Of a stretch of DNA of 64,000 bases, positions 13,330 through 24,981 are shown piece after piece. A program made the position numbers and the translations under genes. Every line of letters starts with the position of its first letter. Position 1 is the first letter of the stretch. The notes below the pieces were generated by a model, which worked only from the letters and a program-made list of their open reading frames with translations, had not been told where the DNA came from and did not search any database. The DNA is from Galdieria partita (taxonomy: Eukaryota > Rhodophyta > Bangiophyceae > Galdieriales > Galdieriaceae), in NCBI GenBank assembly GCA_025991245.1, contig BQMJ01000071.1, forward strand, positions 1 to 64,000, read 5' to 3'.

Positions 13330-14000
13330 AAGCACTCAAACAGTCATAAAGCTTTGTCTAATTCCCAGTCGACTAGCTCATATATCGCAACTTTGGTGAC
13401 TCTTCAAGTCTGTCAACAGAAGGTTGAAAGCTGCCATCATCACTTCGTCTATTCCAATCAAAGCAAACCGCTCATGTCTCCTCTTTAGTTGGATAAGAGA
13501 CTTTAAATGGTCATAAACTCACAAATAAAGGAACTGGTTGTTTGAAGAATACAAGAATCAAATCAGAATGTACTTCGAGTGCTACAAAAGACCTTGTGAG
13601 TGCGACACAAAAGAAGATTCACAATAACAATTCACAAGACTAGACTAGACTTTGTAGTATGCTTGGACTTGAAAAACTAAGTTACACTACAAGACTGTAT
13701 AGGGAAAAGGGGTTCAAACTTAAAAAACAAATGGGAACTTTTTGTACCGACTTTTCTTTTTATAGTACTCTACATAGTAAGAAACGCCTATAAAGTTACC
13801 AGAAAATGAAGAGCGACAGTTTTCAACAAGGATCCAAGTTGAGGTACGTTCAACGTGAACTTGGACTAAAGACCAATACTTTTCGAGCTTTATGGAGCTC
13901 AAGTGTCAAATCTTGAAAGTTTACAACCAACACTAGCAGGTCTTGATGGCAAAGTTTGGTCTTGAAAAGTTTCTCGAAACCTATTCTTTGACGTTTTAGG
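13330..14000. repeat. Dispersed repeat R2, copy b
   Basis: A diverged R2 copy. It shares with copy a the ordered blocks around TACAAAAGACCTTG (near 13590), TTCACAA (near 13637) and TTACACTACAAGACTGTAT (near 13681, nearly identical to 11630). It has no conserved reading frame. No NTPase gene follows it directly, unlike copies c and d. Confidence 0.5.
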
Positions 14001-15574
14001 CATTACTGTCGAAATTTATCGTTTTGCTTTGAGGCAGTATTATTCCATTGAAGCGGAATTATTTTACTTTCACTGAATCTTGAATCTGTTTACGCATCAC
14101 AATGCTACTATCCAACAAAATGAATTGAGTTAATACGCAGCTTCTTTCTTGCTTCTATTCTGTACTTGAAATGTTCTTGTGATTCAAAACTCATCTGTCC
14201 ATGGTTACAATTCTACTATATTTGTATCCATTTGGGCAATTCTGCCAGACGAATTTGAGTCGAAACCCAATTCTTCTTTATAAGGATGTTTCAAATCCAT
14301 TTTACATAGAAAAACGTTTTCAATTGTCGATTGCCAAATTCATTCAAGTTGAATCATTTCTGTAAGCTCCAAGTATTCTATAATTATTTCCCTTTAATGA
14401 CACTAAAATGACTATGACGAAGATTATGATGGTTATTACACTGTTAGTCTTCTTGAATTCCCCAACAATGAATTTTGAATTTTGGTTGAAACATTTTAAG
14501 TCTCTTTGATCTATTCTCAACAGGACTCAAAATCACTTTGTCGGCTTCTCAATATGTACTCTTATAACTTTCTTGTTCAATTTTTATTTTTTAAGAATGA
14601 TTGAATTCAGAGATTCATTCGTCAGATAGGCTATTTTGTTATATATTAAAAAGCAGTTGATTCTTTGTTCCTTCTTTTGTAGTACTACTGTCTTTCTTCC
14701 TTCTGTGTTTAGAAATAAAGTTGGAATATAATTTGAATTCCATTCTTTCTCAGTGGCTTCTCCTTGTATAGTATGATTATCTCTATTGTGCAATCTCTTG
14801 GCCTTTTTTGTTGTTTCTTTTGCAACTTTTCACCATTCGAGGAGTGAAAATGAATCTATTCTCTTTCTGTTCCATACTCTCTTACATACTGCCAAAACTA
14901 CAAAAGCTTTAAGACGAGAAGAGCTTCAATGACACGTGAAGTAGAATGAAAGGAAACGGTTGATTGATTGTCGCGTGAGTGTACAAGGCTCTAAAAACCC
15001 ATAACTTTCTTTATAATTCTTGAACTTGCCAATAAAATTTATCAATCAACCGAATAATTCGAGTAAATTCTTTTTGAGCAGTAACTACTTGAACGAGTCA
15101 TATTCGCCTTTCTTTTACCACATTCACTTTTTTTGCATACATTTTTTCCATATCGTGGATATCGATAGAAGAAACCAAATGAAAAAAATAGAGCATGTGT
15201 TTACCAAATTCAATGAATCGTGCTTGAAATTCGGTTTCAAACTATTTCCCAAAGGAGCCTTAAAATATGGGTATGACCTCTAAATTTGATATATACTTGG
15301 ACAATCTTTTTTATTTCATCTCATTCATTGAATCCTTTACTAGAAAACTTGCTTCAAATACAACATTTTTCGAGATCTCTGCACTTTGTCGATTCAACAT
15401 ACACTGGTCTACCTTCTCATAGTGTTCAAGGTTTGGTCTCTTAACGAATATTTCTTCCTTTGCTTTGGTCTTGAAAATAATTTGGATATTTATCAAATGA
15501 TCTATTTAGTTTGCTTTATGTTTTCGCCAATAATATAAATAAAATAAATCTTTCCATAAGTAAGTATTTGCAAC
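14001..15574. other. AT-rich spacer, no gene seen
   Basis: About 1.6 kb with short frames only (at most 87 codons). No domain, RNA gene or convincing splice pattern is visible on either strand. Confidence 0.4.
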
Positions 15575-16290
15575 GTGGTCTTTCATCCTCCTGTGCATTC
15601 CAAGTGCTATCATCAGGTAAAGGCAATAAGGAAACAAGCGAAAATGGCCCAAAGACTTTTTCTAAGATCAAACTTGGTCCACTTGTGTTTTTGCAGTGCG
15701 GGACTTGCTTTTGAAGTTCGCAACTCAGTTGTCAAGGGCGGTCTCTTCTCTCCATTTGGAAAATCAGACCTTTAGTAGACACAAACTGACGAATAAGAGA
15801 CTGGCAGGGTCTTAGATGAACACAAAGTCAACTTCTGAAGACTACAAAGACCTTGACTCAATTAACAACGAGAATTCTCACCAACATTACAAGGCTTCTA
15901 CAAGTGACAATTATTAAAACTCAACGACAAATAGGAGCCTCTTTACCTAGGCGATTTTTCACGATATTACGCATATTAAATACCGTCATACAGACCAAAA
16001 CATAAGGATCAACAGTTCCAAGAAAGTTTCTAAGCTGCAAAGTACATAAATTGTGACTGAAAATAAACCTTTTTAAGCCACATAAAACTCAAGGTTAAAG
16101 CCCAGTCATTGAAGGCTAAGACCAAATGAATAAAGGTTTCAAGAATAGTCAAAAAGAATCAAAAACCTCTATATGCAATTTTCAAAAAGTTTCTTGTTAA
16201 AATTCAAACAAGAAAAATTTTATAAGGAAACTTATTTACTTTAAAAAGGGTGTCAGTAAAGCTACTTAGCCATTAGTTCCACAACCACAG
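15575..16290. repeat. Dispersed repeat R2, copy c (upstream of the first NTPase gene)
   Basis: An R2 copy showing the CTCTCCATTTGGA, TAGACACAAACTGAC and CAGACCAAAAC landmarks in the same order as copy a. It ends roughly 300 bases upstream of the NTPase-nuclease gene at 16593, the same relative place as copy d before the gene at 24982. It may be part of a duplicated gene unit or its promoter region; this is inference. Confidence 0.5.
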
Positions 16291-16592
16291 CAAAGAAACG
16301 ATTGCGAGAAGCAATACAGATGTTCTTTTTACAAACCATATAGTTTCTTAGAAAAAAGCTAACCAAGTTTTTAGAAAGCTTTATTGGCAAAGAGCTTAAG
16401 CCAAAAAAGTGCTAAATAAAGCTGAAAAGCGAAAACTAAATATATTTCATAAAATAAAACATATACGTGGTATTTTTGACTCCTCAAATACTAAAGCAAG
16501 TTTATTTTTCGTGCTATTTATCTTTTTATAATCGAGAAATTCTTTTCATCTGCAAACACCATCGATCACTTAGTGCCGATTTTGTTTTGGCG

Positions 16593-18698
16593 ATGATGAC
16601 AAACTTAGGTGAAAGATGGGCGACCGACAACACGTTCAAGCCTGGTTTTGTAGATCGTGAAGAAGATGTGTATCGCGTTACAGAAGAACTTTACGAACTT
16701 CAAGAAAGCCGAAAACAACTTAGCGGTCGATCAAACAGTTCCTATTACCGTTTGACGATCCCATTTTCGCCTCACATGTTTGGATCCGGCAAGACTACTT
16801 TTTGTGTCAACTATTTGGAGTTGATACGGAGGTTTAGTGAAACTTCCCTTGCGTCTTTTTCTTCGAACTCTTCCAAGAAAGAGTTTTTAGATAAGTTGAA
16901 AACTTCCACCCTGTTGTACGTGGACTTGAGAGACCTCGAACCCACTGAACCGAAAGAAAAAAGTCTGGAGTGGGCTCTTTACTATTTATTATACCGATCT
17001 GCTTGTAGTCAGGTTGGTTTGTCATTTATGAGGCCTCAAGACGTCTACAAACAGATTCCGCTCTATCCAGAATTTTTACTTCCTGAGCTGCGGAAGATTT
17101 TGGGTATTTCTTCTGAGCAGTTTCTTCTTGTTGCTTTTGATGAAGTCGGTGCTCTAGACGAAAGTTATGGCGAATTCAATTTGGAAAGGACCCAAGATGG
17201 TGAAGTTTTTCCATATAACGACTTCTTCGGTATTATTAGGCAACTTTGTAAAGAAGACAATATATTCTTTATTGTTGTTGGGAAAAGCACTGGTTTAAGA
17301 ATTAAGAATTCTGTGGCTTTTGGACCAAGAGTGTTGCTACATTTTATTTCGTTATCACCTTTAAGCTCTTCCAATATCGTTGAATTCCTTGAAAAGAGCA
17401 CTCTCAAAGGACAAGTTCAACATCGTATTTGTGATATTCTATGTAGTTCTTCGTTTTCAGTAGATGAACTGGCAGAGGCACTATTGGAATGTACCGGTGG
17501 AGTCCCTGGTTTGGTTACTCGTGCAGTGAATATGCTTTTGAATTTTGTACAAACAAGAGGACAGCCTTTTATGTTGAAAGAAGAATGTTTGTCATGTATG
17601 AATGAGGATAGTTTCCAAAGAATCTGTGCTGAACCGTTTATACAACCCATATCAACTTCAGACGAGGACAAAAAGAGTGAATTTGGCATATTATTGATGA
17701 TGGCTCTGTTTCATATACCTTTCAAAGTATATGATGCACTAAACTCGGGATATTATTTGTTTGACGCTGTTAATGAAATGGGACTCTATCGATATCCTAT
17801 TAAGCAGGATACTTTTCAAGTGCTGATTCCAAAGGTTTTCGTTGGAAACTTTGAGTATCTACCATCTCTCTCGTTATTTGAAAAGATACTTCTTGGATCA
17901 CTCAAATTACAGCCATTTGATTGTTTCTTTTCTTCAAAGTGTCGAGTATTTGAAGGAATTGTTGCTATCCGACTTATTTTGATGCTTTCGTCCAAAGTAC
18001 GAAATGAGTTTAGGGAGTTGTTGTGTCAGTTATCCGCCGTATTTAAAGAGATGAAACTTCCTATCAGGGAACCTTTACCTCTTGATTACATGAGATCTGT
18101 TGGTGTTTCTGAATCAAAGAGTGAATCAAACAAGAAACGGAAAACTTATGAAAGTAATGAATGGAACAAGATTATTCAAGAAGCACTTTATTTTGACAAA
18201 GTCTATATTCCAGTAGACACCACTTCGCATAGTCCTGATATTATATTCAAATTGCAATCTCCCGTTGACTCTAAAGTTCTTATTGTGGGAGTTGCTTGCA
18301 AAGGTCGTTGGAATTCTGAACGATTTGGCTGGTCAGATATTATTGAAGAAGGAGAAAAATTTCTCGTTCCTGTTTCTAATCAAGTTTTATCCAACGCACC
18401 TGATAAGAATCATTGTATGCTTATTGTAGTTAGTACAAAATTGGCATTCGATGTTTCACGTGAGTTGGGTGATCAAAGTCGTTGTTACAGTAGTGGAATG
18501 TCTATTGAAAGTGAATCTTTTACGATTCCTTCCAATTGTGAACTTGTTATTCTTTGTGAAAGAGATGTAGAAATGCTCATTGACAAAGAAATATTGAATG
18601 GACTTGAAAGAGCATTCTCTTCTGATCGTCCCCTTTTTGGGGATTTTGGACCCGACTTACTTCGAAGAATTCGTCACAGTTTCTTAAGTTGGCAATAG
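16593..18698 (+). CDS. P-loop NTPase with C-terminal nuclease-like domain (Crinkler/RHS-like), paralogue 1
   Basis: An intronless 701-residue protein. The start at 16593 (ATGATG) is preferred over an in-frame ATG at 16467 because it gives the same short N-terminus before a conserved VxRE block as the paralogue at 24982. Walker A is GSGKTT (64-69). Walker B is LLVAFDEVGALDE, with the Asp at 183, followed by a strand (IFFIVVGKSTG) typical of an ATPase sensor. A helical middle follows. A C-terminal segment has PDII (Asp 549) and, after a hydrophobic strand, VACKG (568-570), which resembles a PD-(D/E)XK nuclease core whose acidic position is Ala. NTPase plus such a fold is the layout of Crinkler/RHS proteins, which in other eukaryotes are transposon-derived effectors, often subtelomeric. 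Molecular role unknown. Assignment to that superfamily is by pattern, not alignment. Confidence 0.8.
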   Translation: MMTNLGERWATDNTFKPGFVDREEDVYRVTEELYELQESRKQLSGRSNSSYYRLTIPFSPHMFGSGKTTFCVNYLELIRRFSETSLASFSSNSSKKEFLDKLKTSTLLYVDLRDLEPTEPKEKSLEWALYYLLYRSACSQVGLSFMRPQDVYKQIPLYPEFLLPELRKILGISSEQFLLVAFDEVGALDESYGEFNLERTQDGEVFPYNDFFGIIRQLCKEDNIFFIVVGKSTGLRIKNSVAFGPRVLLHFISLSPLSSSNIVEFLEKSTLKGQVQHRICDILCSSSFSVDELAEALLECTGGVPGLVTRAVNMLLNFVQTRGQPFMLKEECLSCMNEDSFQRICAEPFIQPISTSDEDKKSEFGILLMMALFHIPFKVYDALNSGYYLFDAVNEMGLYRYPIKQDTFQVLIPKVFVGNFEYLPSLSLFEKILLGSLKLQPFDCFFSSKCRVFEGIVAIRLILMLSSKVRNEFRELLCQLSAVFKEMKLPIREPLPLDYMRSVGVSESKSESNKKRKTYESNEWNKIIQEALYFDKVYIPVDTTSHSPDIIFKLQSPVDSKVLIVGVACKGRWNSERFGWSDIIEEGEKFLVPVSNQVLSNAPDKNHCMLIVVSTKLAFDVSRELGDQSRCYSSGMSIESESFTIPSNCELVILCERDVEMLIDKEILNGLERAFSSDRPLFGDFGPDLLRRIRHSFLSWQ

Positions 18699-19058
18699 AG
18701 TTTGAATTCGTATATTCAATTGTTCATTCGATAATTATCTCTGGAACATGTGAATTAAATATGTTTGAAATGTACTAGTGGTATTCTAAAATGTGTCATG
18801 ATTGTCATAGAACAGCGTCAAAAGTCATCTAATCACCTAAATCACTCGTCATTCTTTTTCACACATTCTTTCAATCAAAAAATGTATGTATAAGAAAAAT
18901 ATTAACTGTTTACTTTTCTTACCACGAGAACATAGCTTAGAATATTGTTATCTTTATGCTACTTGCAAATACATTGTCAGAGACCATATTGAGTTTGATC
19001 ATTCATATCTTTGCAATTGACAACGCTGTTTGAATGATGTCCAACTGGTGTAACCATC
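18699..19058. other. Spacer downstream of NTPase paralogue 1
   Basis: AT-rich 3' flank with no open frame of note. It probably contains the transcription end of the gene before it. Confidence 0.4.
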
Positions 19059-19438
19059 AAAGGGGACTAGTTGGACATTCTGGAGCTGTCAACTTATAGT
19101 TTCGTTTTATTTGACTCAAAAATCCGAGAAGAAAATGTGGAAGGTAAGATGTAATTTATTCCAAGAAGGAATTGAAAGTATTCTATCAAGCTACGCACGT
19201 AATTGGATTGAATGAATGCTCCAAGAAAATATTGATCGTATTTTTCAAGAAGAAAGATACGCACGCCTTTTTAGAGAAAATTATGCAAAGTTGTGATGGA
19301 ATCATAGATACCGGTTGATCATGAATCCGGACAAAGTGATATGCGCAACTTGATAGTCATTTAAAAATGAATCAATGGATGTTTTAGCACTCAATCAATC
19401 ATTTATTATAAGCTACCCAAGACTAACTCGTAATCATA
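19059..19438. repeat. Dispersed repeat R3, copy a
   Basis: A ~380-base block repeated in direct orientation at 23519-23924. Shared blocks include TATAGTTTCGTTTTATT versus TGTAGTTTCGTTTTATT, GGTAAGATGTAATTTATT, TTCAAGAAGAAAGATACGCA and CACTCAATCAATCA. Identity looks around 80-85% with a few indels. Each copy lies a few hundred bases after an NTPase gene, so it may be a duplicated 3' flank. It has no open frame, terminal inverted repeat or obvious target duplication. Confidence 0.8.
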
Positions 19439-20430
19439 ACAACGTTTGACATTTTACCTTTAAAGTCTTCAAATTGTTATTCAAACAATTTCTTGGAAAT
19501 ATGTTAGGTCCTTTGCTTTTACAGAATGGCATTTCGTACAACTCGACCTTGGTTGTTTTATAGTTTGTTGACCTACTGTTGTTTCAAAACTCTTGTATAT
19601 ATTGTGAATGTTGTCTGAGAAGAAACAGTTTCTCTTCAATGACTTGCAAATTGGTGTTTAGTTCAAATGAATTCATTCTATGGATGTCTTGAAGAGCAGT
19701 ATTTTTACTTATTGTCACTTAAGAAAGCAAAACAAATTGAGCCTGACGGAAAAAGACTTTAAATGAAAATCCCTTTTGGTAAATAGTCAAAACTTGCCAT
19801 ATATATAGCGCGTCAACATTTTTTGGAAAACAAAGCAATCATCTGAAAATAAACCAGACAAATACATTGTAAACGACTCTTATTGAGACGATAAATTGTA
19901 TGAGAGTATCAGACAAACCAATTCTGGGTAAGTTGAAAGCATATTTTTCATCAGAAAGATTCAAAGTTTGTGTTAGAAATGCTTATCGACTATATGCAAG
20001 GGAGTCGTTTCTATCTTAGCATACGATGCACTTTGGCAATTTTCGTAAACAATGAACAACTGTCAAGGATACTCCTAGAATGCTGTATATAGTTATTATC
20101 AAGACATAAAAATTGAATAAGTAACAACGTGCTTTTGCAAACTTTACAACATTCTAAACATGGTAACTAAGAGAAGGCAGTACAATATTTCTCTTTGAAA
20201 CAGCAAGTCAAACACCATCAATAGTGGGAAATAAAATTACTCAAATTGTAGCTTTCACTTGTTCGTTGAAAGACAATTTTTCTAATCAAACATACTTAGT
20301 TTAAACTTTGTGAAACTTGTAGGGTCTTTGTTTACAAACAACAGTTCAGTAGACAATGACTATATCATTATTGATTGGCTTTAGAGCAATCGTCCATCCA
20401 TCGGGCTTCGAGATTGTGAGATAACGTTGG
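19439..20430. other. Spacer, no gene seen
   Basis: About 1 kb of AT-rich sequence between R3 copy a and the middle NTPase gene, without a supported gene or RNA. Confidence 0.4.
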
Positions 20431-22094
20431 ATGGTTGCAATGCTTGTTGGTTGCTTTGCTTTTTCGTTTCATTCTACATGTCTTTCCCGAGCCAATGTTC
20501 AGTATCCATTCAAAGCTATGGTGTTTTGTAGAACCAAAGAGTGTCATTTATGGAATAGAAGCTTTACAAAGGCGTTGTCTTGTTTTGACAAGAAGCGTTC
20601 TAATTTTGGTCGTCGAAGAGTTATTCTTGCCTCAATCATAAATGGTCGTGACAGGGACAGTGAAAGATATGTTGACTTTAGAGAGATATTTGTACAAGAC
20701 GATGTTAAAATTGACGAAAAGTTTAGCAACGTATGGTTGACAAACTTGCCTTATCTTCAACAAGAGTGTTTGTTCAAAACTGTTGCGTCAGTTCTTGGAG
20801 AAAAAATACAAGTAGGAGGTAAAGTTTTCAAAGTTGGAGAAGAAACTTTTGAAGACGTTGCACCGTTGCTTGCTCCCAAGAAGTTTCCCGAAGATTTTCC
20901 AGTTCAGCCAAGTCCTGGTAATATTTCGAGAATCTTTCTGAGACGAGAGTTTATCAAGAGGTGGAATAGACACATTGAAAGTCTTGATGCAAAAGGTTGC
21001 AGTCCTCCACGCCAGCAGATCATAGTTTCTGCAGCTAGTGGTCTAGGAAAGAGCGTAGAGCTCTATATGGCGGCTGTGTTTTCAAGGCATTGCAGGATTC
21101 CCCTGCAGTATATTGGAAACGCAGAGGCGTGGTTGAAGAACTGTAGCAACATCTCTCAAATGGTTTCCCGTTACTTGAAAATGTTGCTTTTTATGAATGC
21201 AGACATTTTAGAAGAAATGCCAAGTTTCGAGTCATCTTGGTATCGTTCTTTGAATGGTGCCCCCCTTAAAGATGTCATTTATTTTGCTATGAAAGTGAAA
21301 AATATATCTCTGGCTTCAGATATTCGAGATATTATGATGCTGCTTGCACCACGCAATTTGTTGATTGTAGATGAACATAATGCGTTGTGGAGCGAGTTTG
21401 GTAGTAACATAAATAGATGGCCGGATTTTTTCCAGTTTTACACTGAGTTTGAAGTAATGAAAACAGTAAGTCATGGTTCTCTCTTGTTTTATGATGACTT
21501 TTTTATTTACTTGAATAGCCTTATTGTGGAGTTCTTCTTGCAGGTTCACAGCATCATCAATTTGAAGATAATTTGCGTAGTGGTTATGGAGATGTCAAAC
21601 ACTATTTGGAGCCGCTAGGTTTCAAAGAGTTTGACTTGTGGGAAGATTTACCTGATTATCCCTCTATTCTTCGTCAACATTCAGATGAAGTGGTCGAACT
21701 TACTGGGTTGGTGCCTATAATGATAGCTAAAATGGTAGCTCTGGCCAACGATCATCCTGATGCTAGTTTTGAAGATTTGAGGGTTGAATTCACCGCAAAA
21801 GTGTATTGTGAAATGATGAGAAGGCATAATGACTATCTCGATGGACTTAGCTCTGAAAGAGAAAAGAGAAATTTTGATTCGATGCTTTATAAGCTATTCA
21901 TGGATAGAACTAAACCCAACATTACGATTGCAGACGGGGCATATATTAGTCGAGGTTTATTAGTTGTAGTGGATCGCATCTACTTGCGCTTTTATAATAG
22001 TGTTGCACGCGACATCTTGTTATCCTCTTTCCGTGAAAGATATGCTTCTGAGAAGTACTTGGCTGAACTTGCTGAACGTTATCGAAATGGATAG
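20431..22094 (+). CDS. Crinkler/RHS-type P-loop NTPase, one intron
   Basis: Two exons, 20431-21465 and 21519-22094, joined in phase across a 53-base GTAAGT...TAG intron, give 536 residues. The splice restores the motif AGSQHHQFEDNL, which resembles the GSxH..FE block after Walker B in Crinkler and trypanosome RHS NTPases. Walker A is ASGLGKS (202-208) and Walker B is LLIVDEHNALW (Asp 314, Glu 315); DEH after the hydrophobic strand is characteristic of that group. The first ~75 residues are basic and hydrophobic and could be a targeting peptide. The NTPase is only distantly like those at 16593 and 24982. A nuclease-like remnant follows it, so this may be a decaying gene still carrying an open NTPase part. 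Function unknown. Confidence 0.7.
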
Positions 22095-22806
22095 AGAATA
22101 AAGGGTCAAACTTTTGAAGAATGATTCTTTCTATGGTTTGTCAGTAATGTGGAAAAAGTGACTATCCGTTCCGATAGCAAACCTTATAGGAACTTGAGTT
22201 TATCTTGTAAAAGTTGGGTTCGGTTGATTAGAGATGAATTTGATCCTCCAATGAAAAAGTTTACTCATTCCTGTTGGATATACCGGAAGAACGAGATCCT
22301 CGATTTGACTATATTTTTGTGGGTATAGTAAATTCTCAATGGCATATATACTTTTTTCAAGTATCTATATCTTCATTTACAACCATAATCGTGACTCTGC
22401 TACTATTGAAAACTCCTTTTTACCACCTTCTTTCAAGAAAGTTTTATTCAGTTTCTCAGAATAGGCTAGTTCATGAACTAATAGTACAAAGAGTGAGCAA
22501 AAATGAACAAAGCGTTCCAATTGTTTGCAAAGAAGTAGTAAGACGATCAGTCGCGATAAGTTGATACAGAGAGAAGCAACAGGCAATTGTCAATTACTAA
22601 GCATATTTTGCTTCTTTTTGAAACAGGAATTTACTATTACGTTAGAAGAAGATGATTCTGGAAGGATTGTAGATTTTCGTCTATTGGATTCCAAAGGTAT
22701 TCATTGGCGACAGTGCATGAATTCACACAAAGAGAATTCTGAAAGCTGGCAGAAAGTTGCTTTTTTGCTATTGCTCACGAGCTTTTTTCTTGAACTGCAT
22801 GAATAG
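22095..22806 (+). pseudogene. Broken nuclease-like tail of the middle NTPase gene (fossil)
   Basis: Directly after the NTPase frame lie coding-looking fragments, including one at about 22290-22380 that reads like the nuclease core of Crinkler/RHS proteins (an FDYIF block followed by a YFFQVSIS block). They are not in one open frame with the NTPase; the tail looks broken in a few places. I treat it as a fossil of an effector-like gene. A further fragment at about 22625-22800 encodes an acidic stretch of unknown relation. Confidence 0.5.
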
Positions 22807-23518
22807 TTTGTTACTTGAGTGCCTTCAGTTGAATTGACATTCCAAAATTATCCTTTTTCAGTTCTATAGAAAATGATAATGTTTATCAAAGATTGATAAG
22901 CACCTGTCAAGAAATTTCTCTTCATGTCTCTCCTCGAGTAGCTGCTGCGATGAAATGTACATTCCGCCGTTGTTCTACTTTTTTAAATATAGAGAATGTT
23001 ACTTAGATTTTCAGACTTTAAGCTTATCGTAGTCAAAGTTGTCCATATTTTCGAGTTACCTTACTTATTCGTCAAATTGTGGTATTCTTTTCTTGATATA
23101 CTAAACTGTTGCTATTTAGGACTGGCTTTATGTTTCTTGTGAGAATTCTGCCTTATAATTGGTCCTCTTCATAAAACCAAAAGAACACCTTAGTGGGCCA
23201 AAAAGCTTGTAATCTTTCAAGTTACAACGTGGACACATAATTTGCAGTGAAGACCAGGAACAAGCAGCAAGAGTTGTTTTTAAAATACACGCCACAGGGA
23301 TAGTCAATATTGATATATCGAAATAGAAACCAGAAACTATTGGAACTCGCGGTTGCGGGCTGGTCGTGGCTGGTTTGAATGTTACAACACAAAAAAAAGC
23401 AAATGGATAATAAAACTTCTATAACAACTTCTAATAAACTGCGTTGAGCGTCAAAATCTTGGCAATCCAACTTCAAACACAGTCTCCAAAGATTCTTCTC
23501 CCTTCCAATCACATTGTG
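22807..23518. other. Spacer, no gene seen
   Basis: AT-rich sequence between the nuclease-like remnant and R3 copy b. A 96-codon frame on the minus strand (23222-23512) has no recognisable domain and I do not call it. Confidence 0.4.
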
Positions 23519-23924
23519 ATGGAGCCAGGACTAGTCGAACACTCTGGAACTATCAACTTGTAGTTTCGTTTTATTCTACTCATAAACCCAAGAAGAAAAT
23601 GTAGAAGGTAAGATGTAATTTATTCCAAGAAGGAATGGAGAGTATTCTATCAAGTCAAAAGGTGAACATAAATTGCAGCCATGACTGTTATTGGATTGAA
23701 TGAATGCTCCTAGAGGATATTGACCTTATTTTTCAAGAAGAAAGATACGCAAGCCTTCCTAGAGAAGATTGTGCAAAGTTGTAACGGAATCATAGAATAC
23801 CGATTGATCATGAATCGGGACAAAATGATTGTACTCAAATATAGTCATTTAAAATTGAATCATTTCAAGTTGTACCACTCAATCAATCAGTCATTATAAT
23901 CAACGCAAGCTAACTTGTCATCAT
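23519..23924. repeat. Dispersed repeat R3, copy b
   Basis: The second copy of R3, about 4.46 kb from copy a in the same orientation; the two bracket the middle NTPase gene. It carries an insertion of about 20 bases relative to copy a near 23660 and otherwise keeps the same block order. Confidence 0.8.
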
Positions 23925-23999
23925 TTTACATTTTCGTATCTCTGTTGTGGTTACTCCAGCATTCACAGTTAGACTTGGGCTGTAAGTTTTGAGTAGAAA

Positions 24000-24840
24000 C
24001 TTTACTTCATCAGTTGCCTCGAAACAAGTCACAGCAAGAATTAGGTTTGCTAGCAGTTGGATTCCAGATCTCAACTAAATTTGTAATAGCGAAATAGGCT
24101 TTACGAAGACATGCAGTGTCATTGACTGTTCAAAAATCAGGCATAGTCAACTATAGTTCGTCTTTTTCACTTTCACAAGAGTCTCTCAATAGACAAATGT
24201 TGACATATGGAAATTGCAAACTATTCAACAAACACAAGACATAGCTGAGAATCTAGTTGGATCACTGCAAAATATCTTCAAAGCGGAGTTTCAACCCTAT
24301 TTCACAAGACTCTGTAGAACAGTTCCCTAATAAAACTACTTTCAAACAACACCCAATCAAATAAAGCTGACTTATAACAGGTCTTACTGGATCAATTGCT
24401 AAAACTCAGTGCAAGTTTGGAACCTTCTATCACGACATTATTCTTGAAATAAACACAGTTGATTTTCGCTTGAATACTAGAGACTACAAAGCAGATACTG
24501 AAAGTTGAGTGGAAACCAATGTTCAAAATGAATCGTTGACTGCTCAAATGAATTCAGAGGTAAAAAGTCGACTTGTACAACCTGAAGAAAGTCCTCCGAA
24601 CTGAAAATGCCAACAACAAAATTAGAAGCAAACTTTATACCCAAAGTTATTATCACACTAAAAGAAACAAGCAAACAAACTATCTACTCAAGACGACAAA
24701 GTTTCCCAAATATGTTTTGTTTGTTGAATTTACACAATGTTCTGAAAGTGAGTCAATCCGTTATTTGTCCACTGTGAAAACAAATAACTATGTCACAGGG
24801 AAAACAACAAAGTCAATTGAAAGTAGGACTATACTATAAG
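24000..24840. repeat. Dispersed repeat R2, copy d (upstream of NTPase paralogue 2)
   Basis: The most diverged of the four R2 copies. The recognisable blocks are CTCTCAATAGACAAA near 24182 and TTTCACAAGACTCTGTA near 24299. It ends about 140 bases before the start of the gene at 24982, mirroring copy c. Confidence 0.4.
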
Positions 24841-24981
24841 CTCTCATACGTAGCCTATACATTACTCTTACAGAACAGCTTAAACTTTCTTCAAGAACTT
24901 TTGCGGCACTCAAATGATTCCCTCAATTGGATTATTGTTGTGTGATTCGGTGATCTGTTGTGGTTGTTGCGAGTTTACAGA

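Noticed and set aside
23222-23512. 96-codon minus-strand frame
   Set aside because: No homology recognised, no neighbouring exons, lies in a spacer between the nuclease-like remnant and R3.
19059-23924. R3 direct repeats as terminal repeats of one mobile element around the middle gene
   Set aside because: No replication or integration genes between them, no matching ends or target duplication seen, and each copy fits better as a duplicated 3' flank of an NTPase gene.
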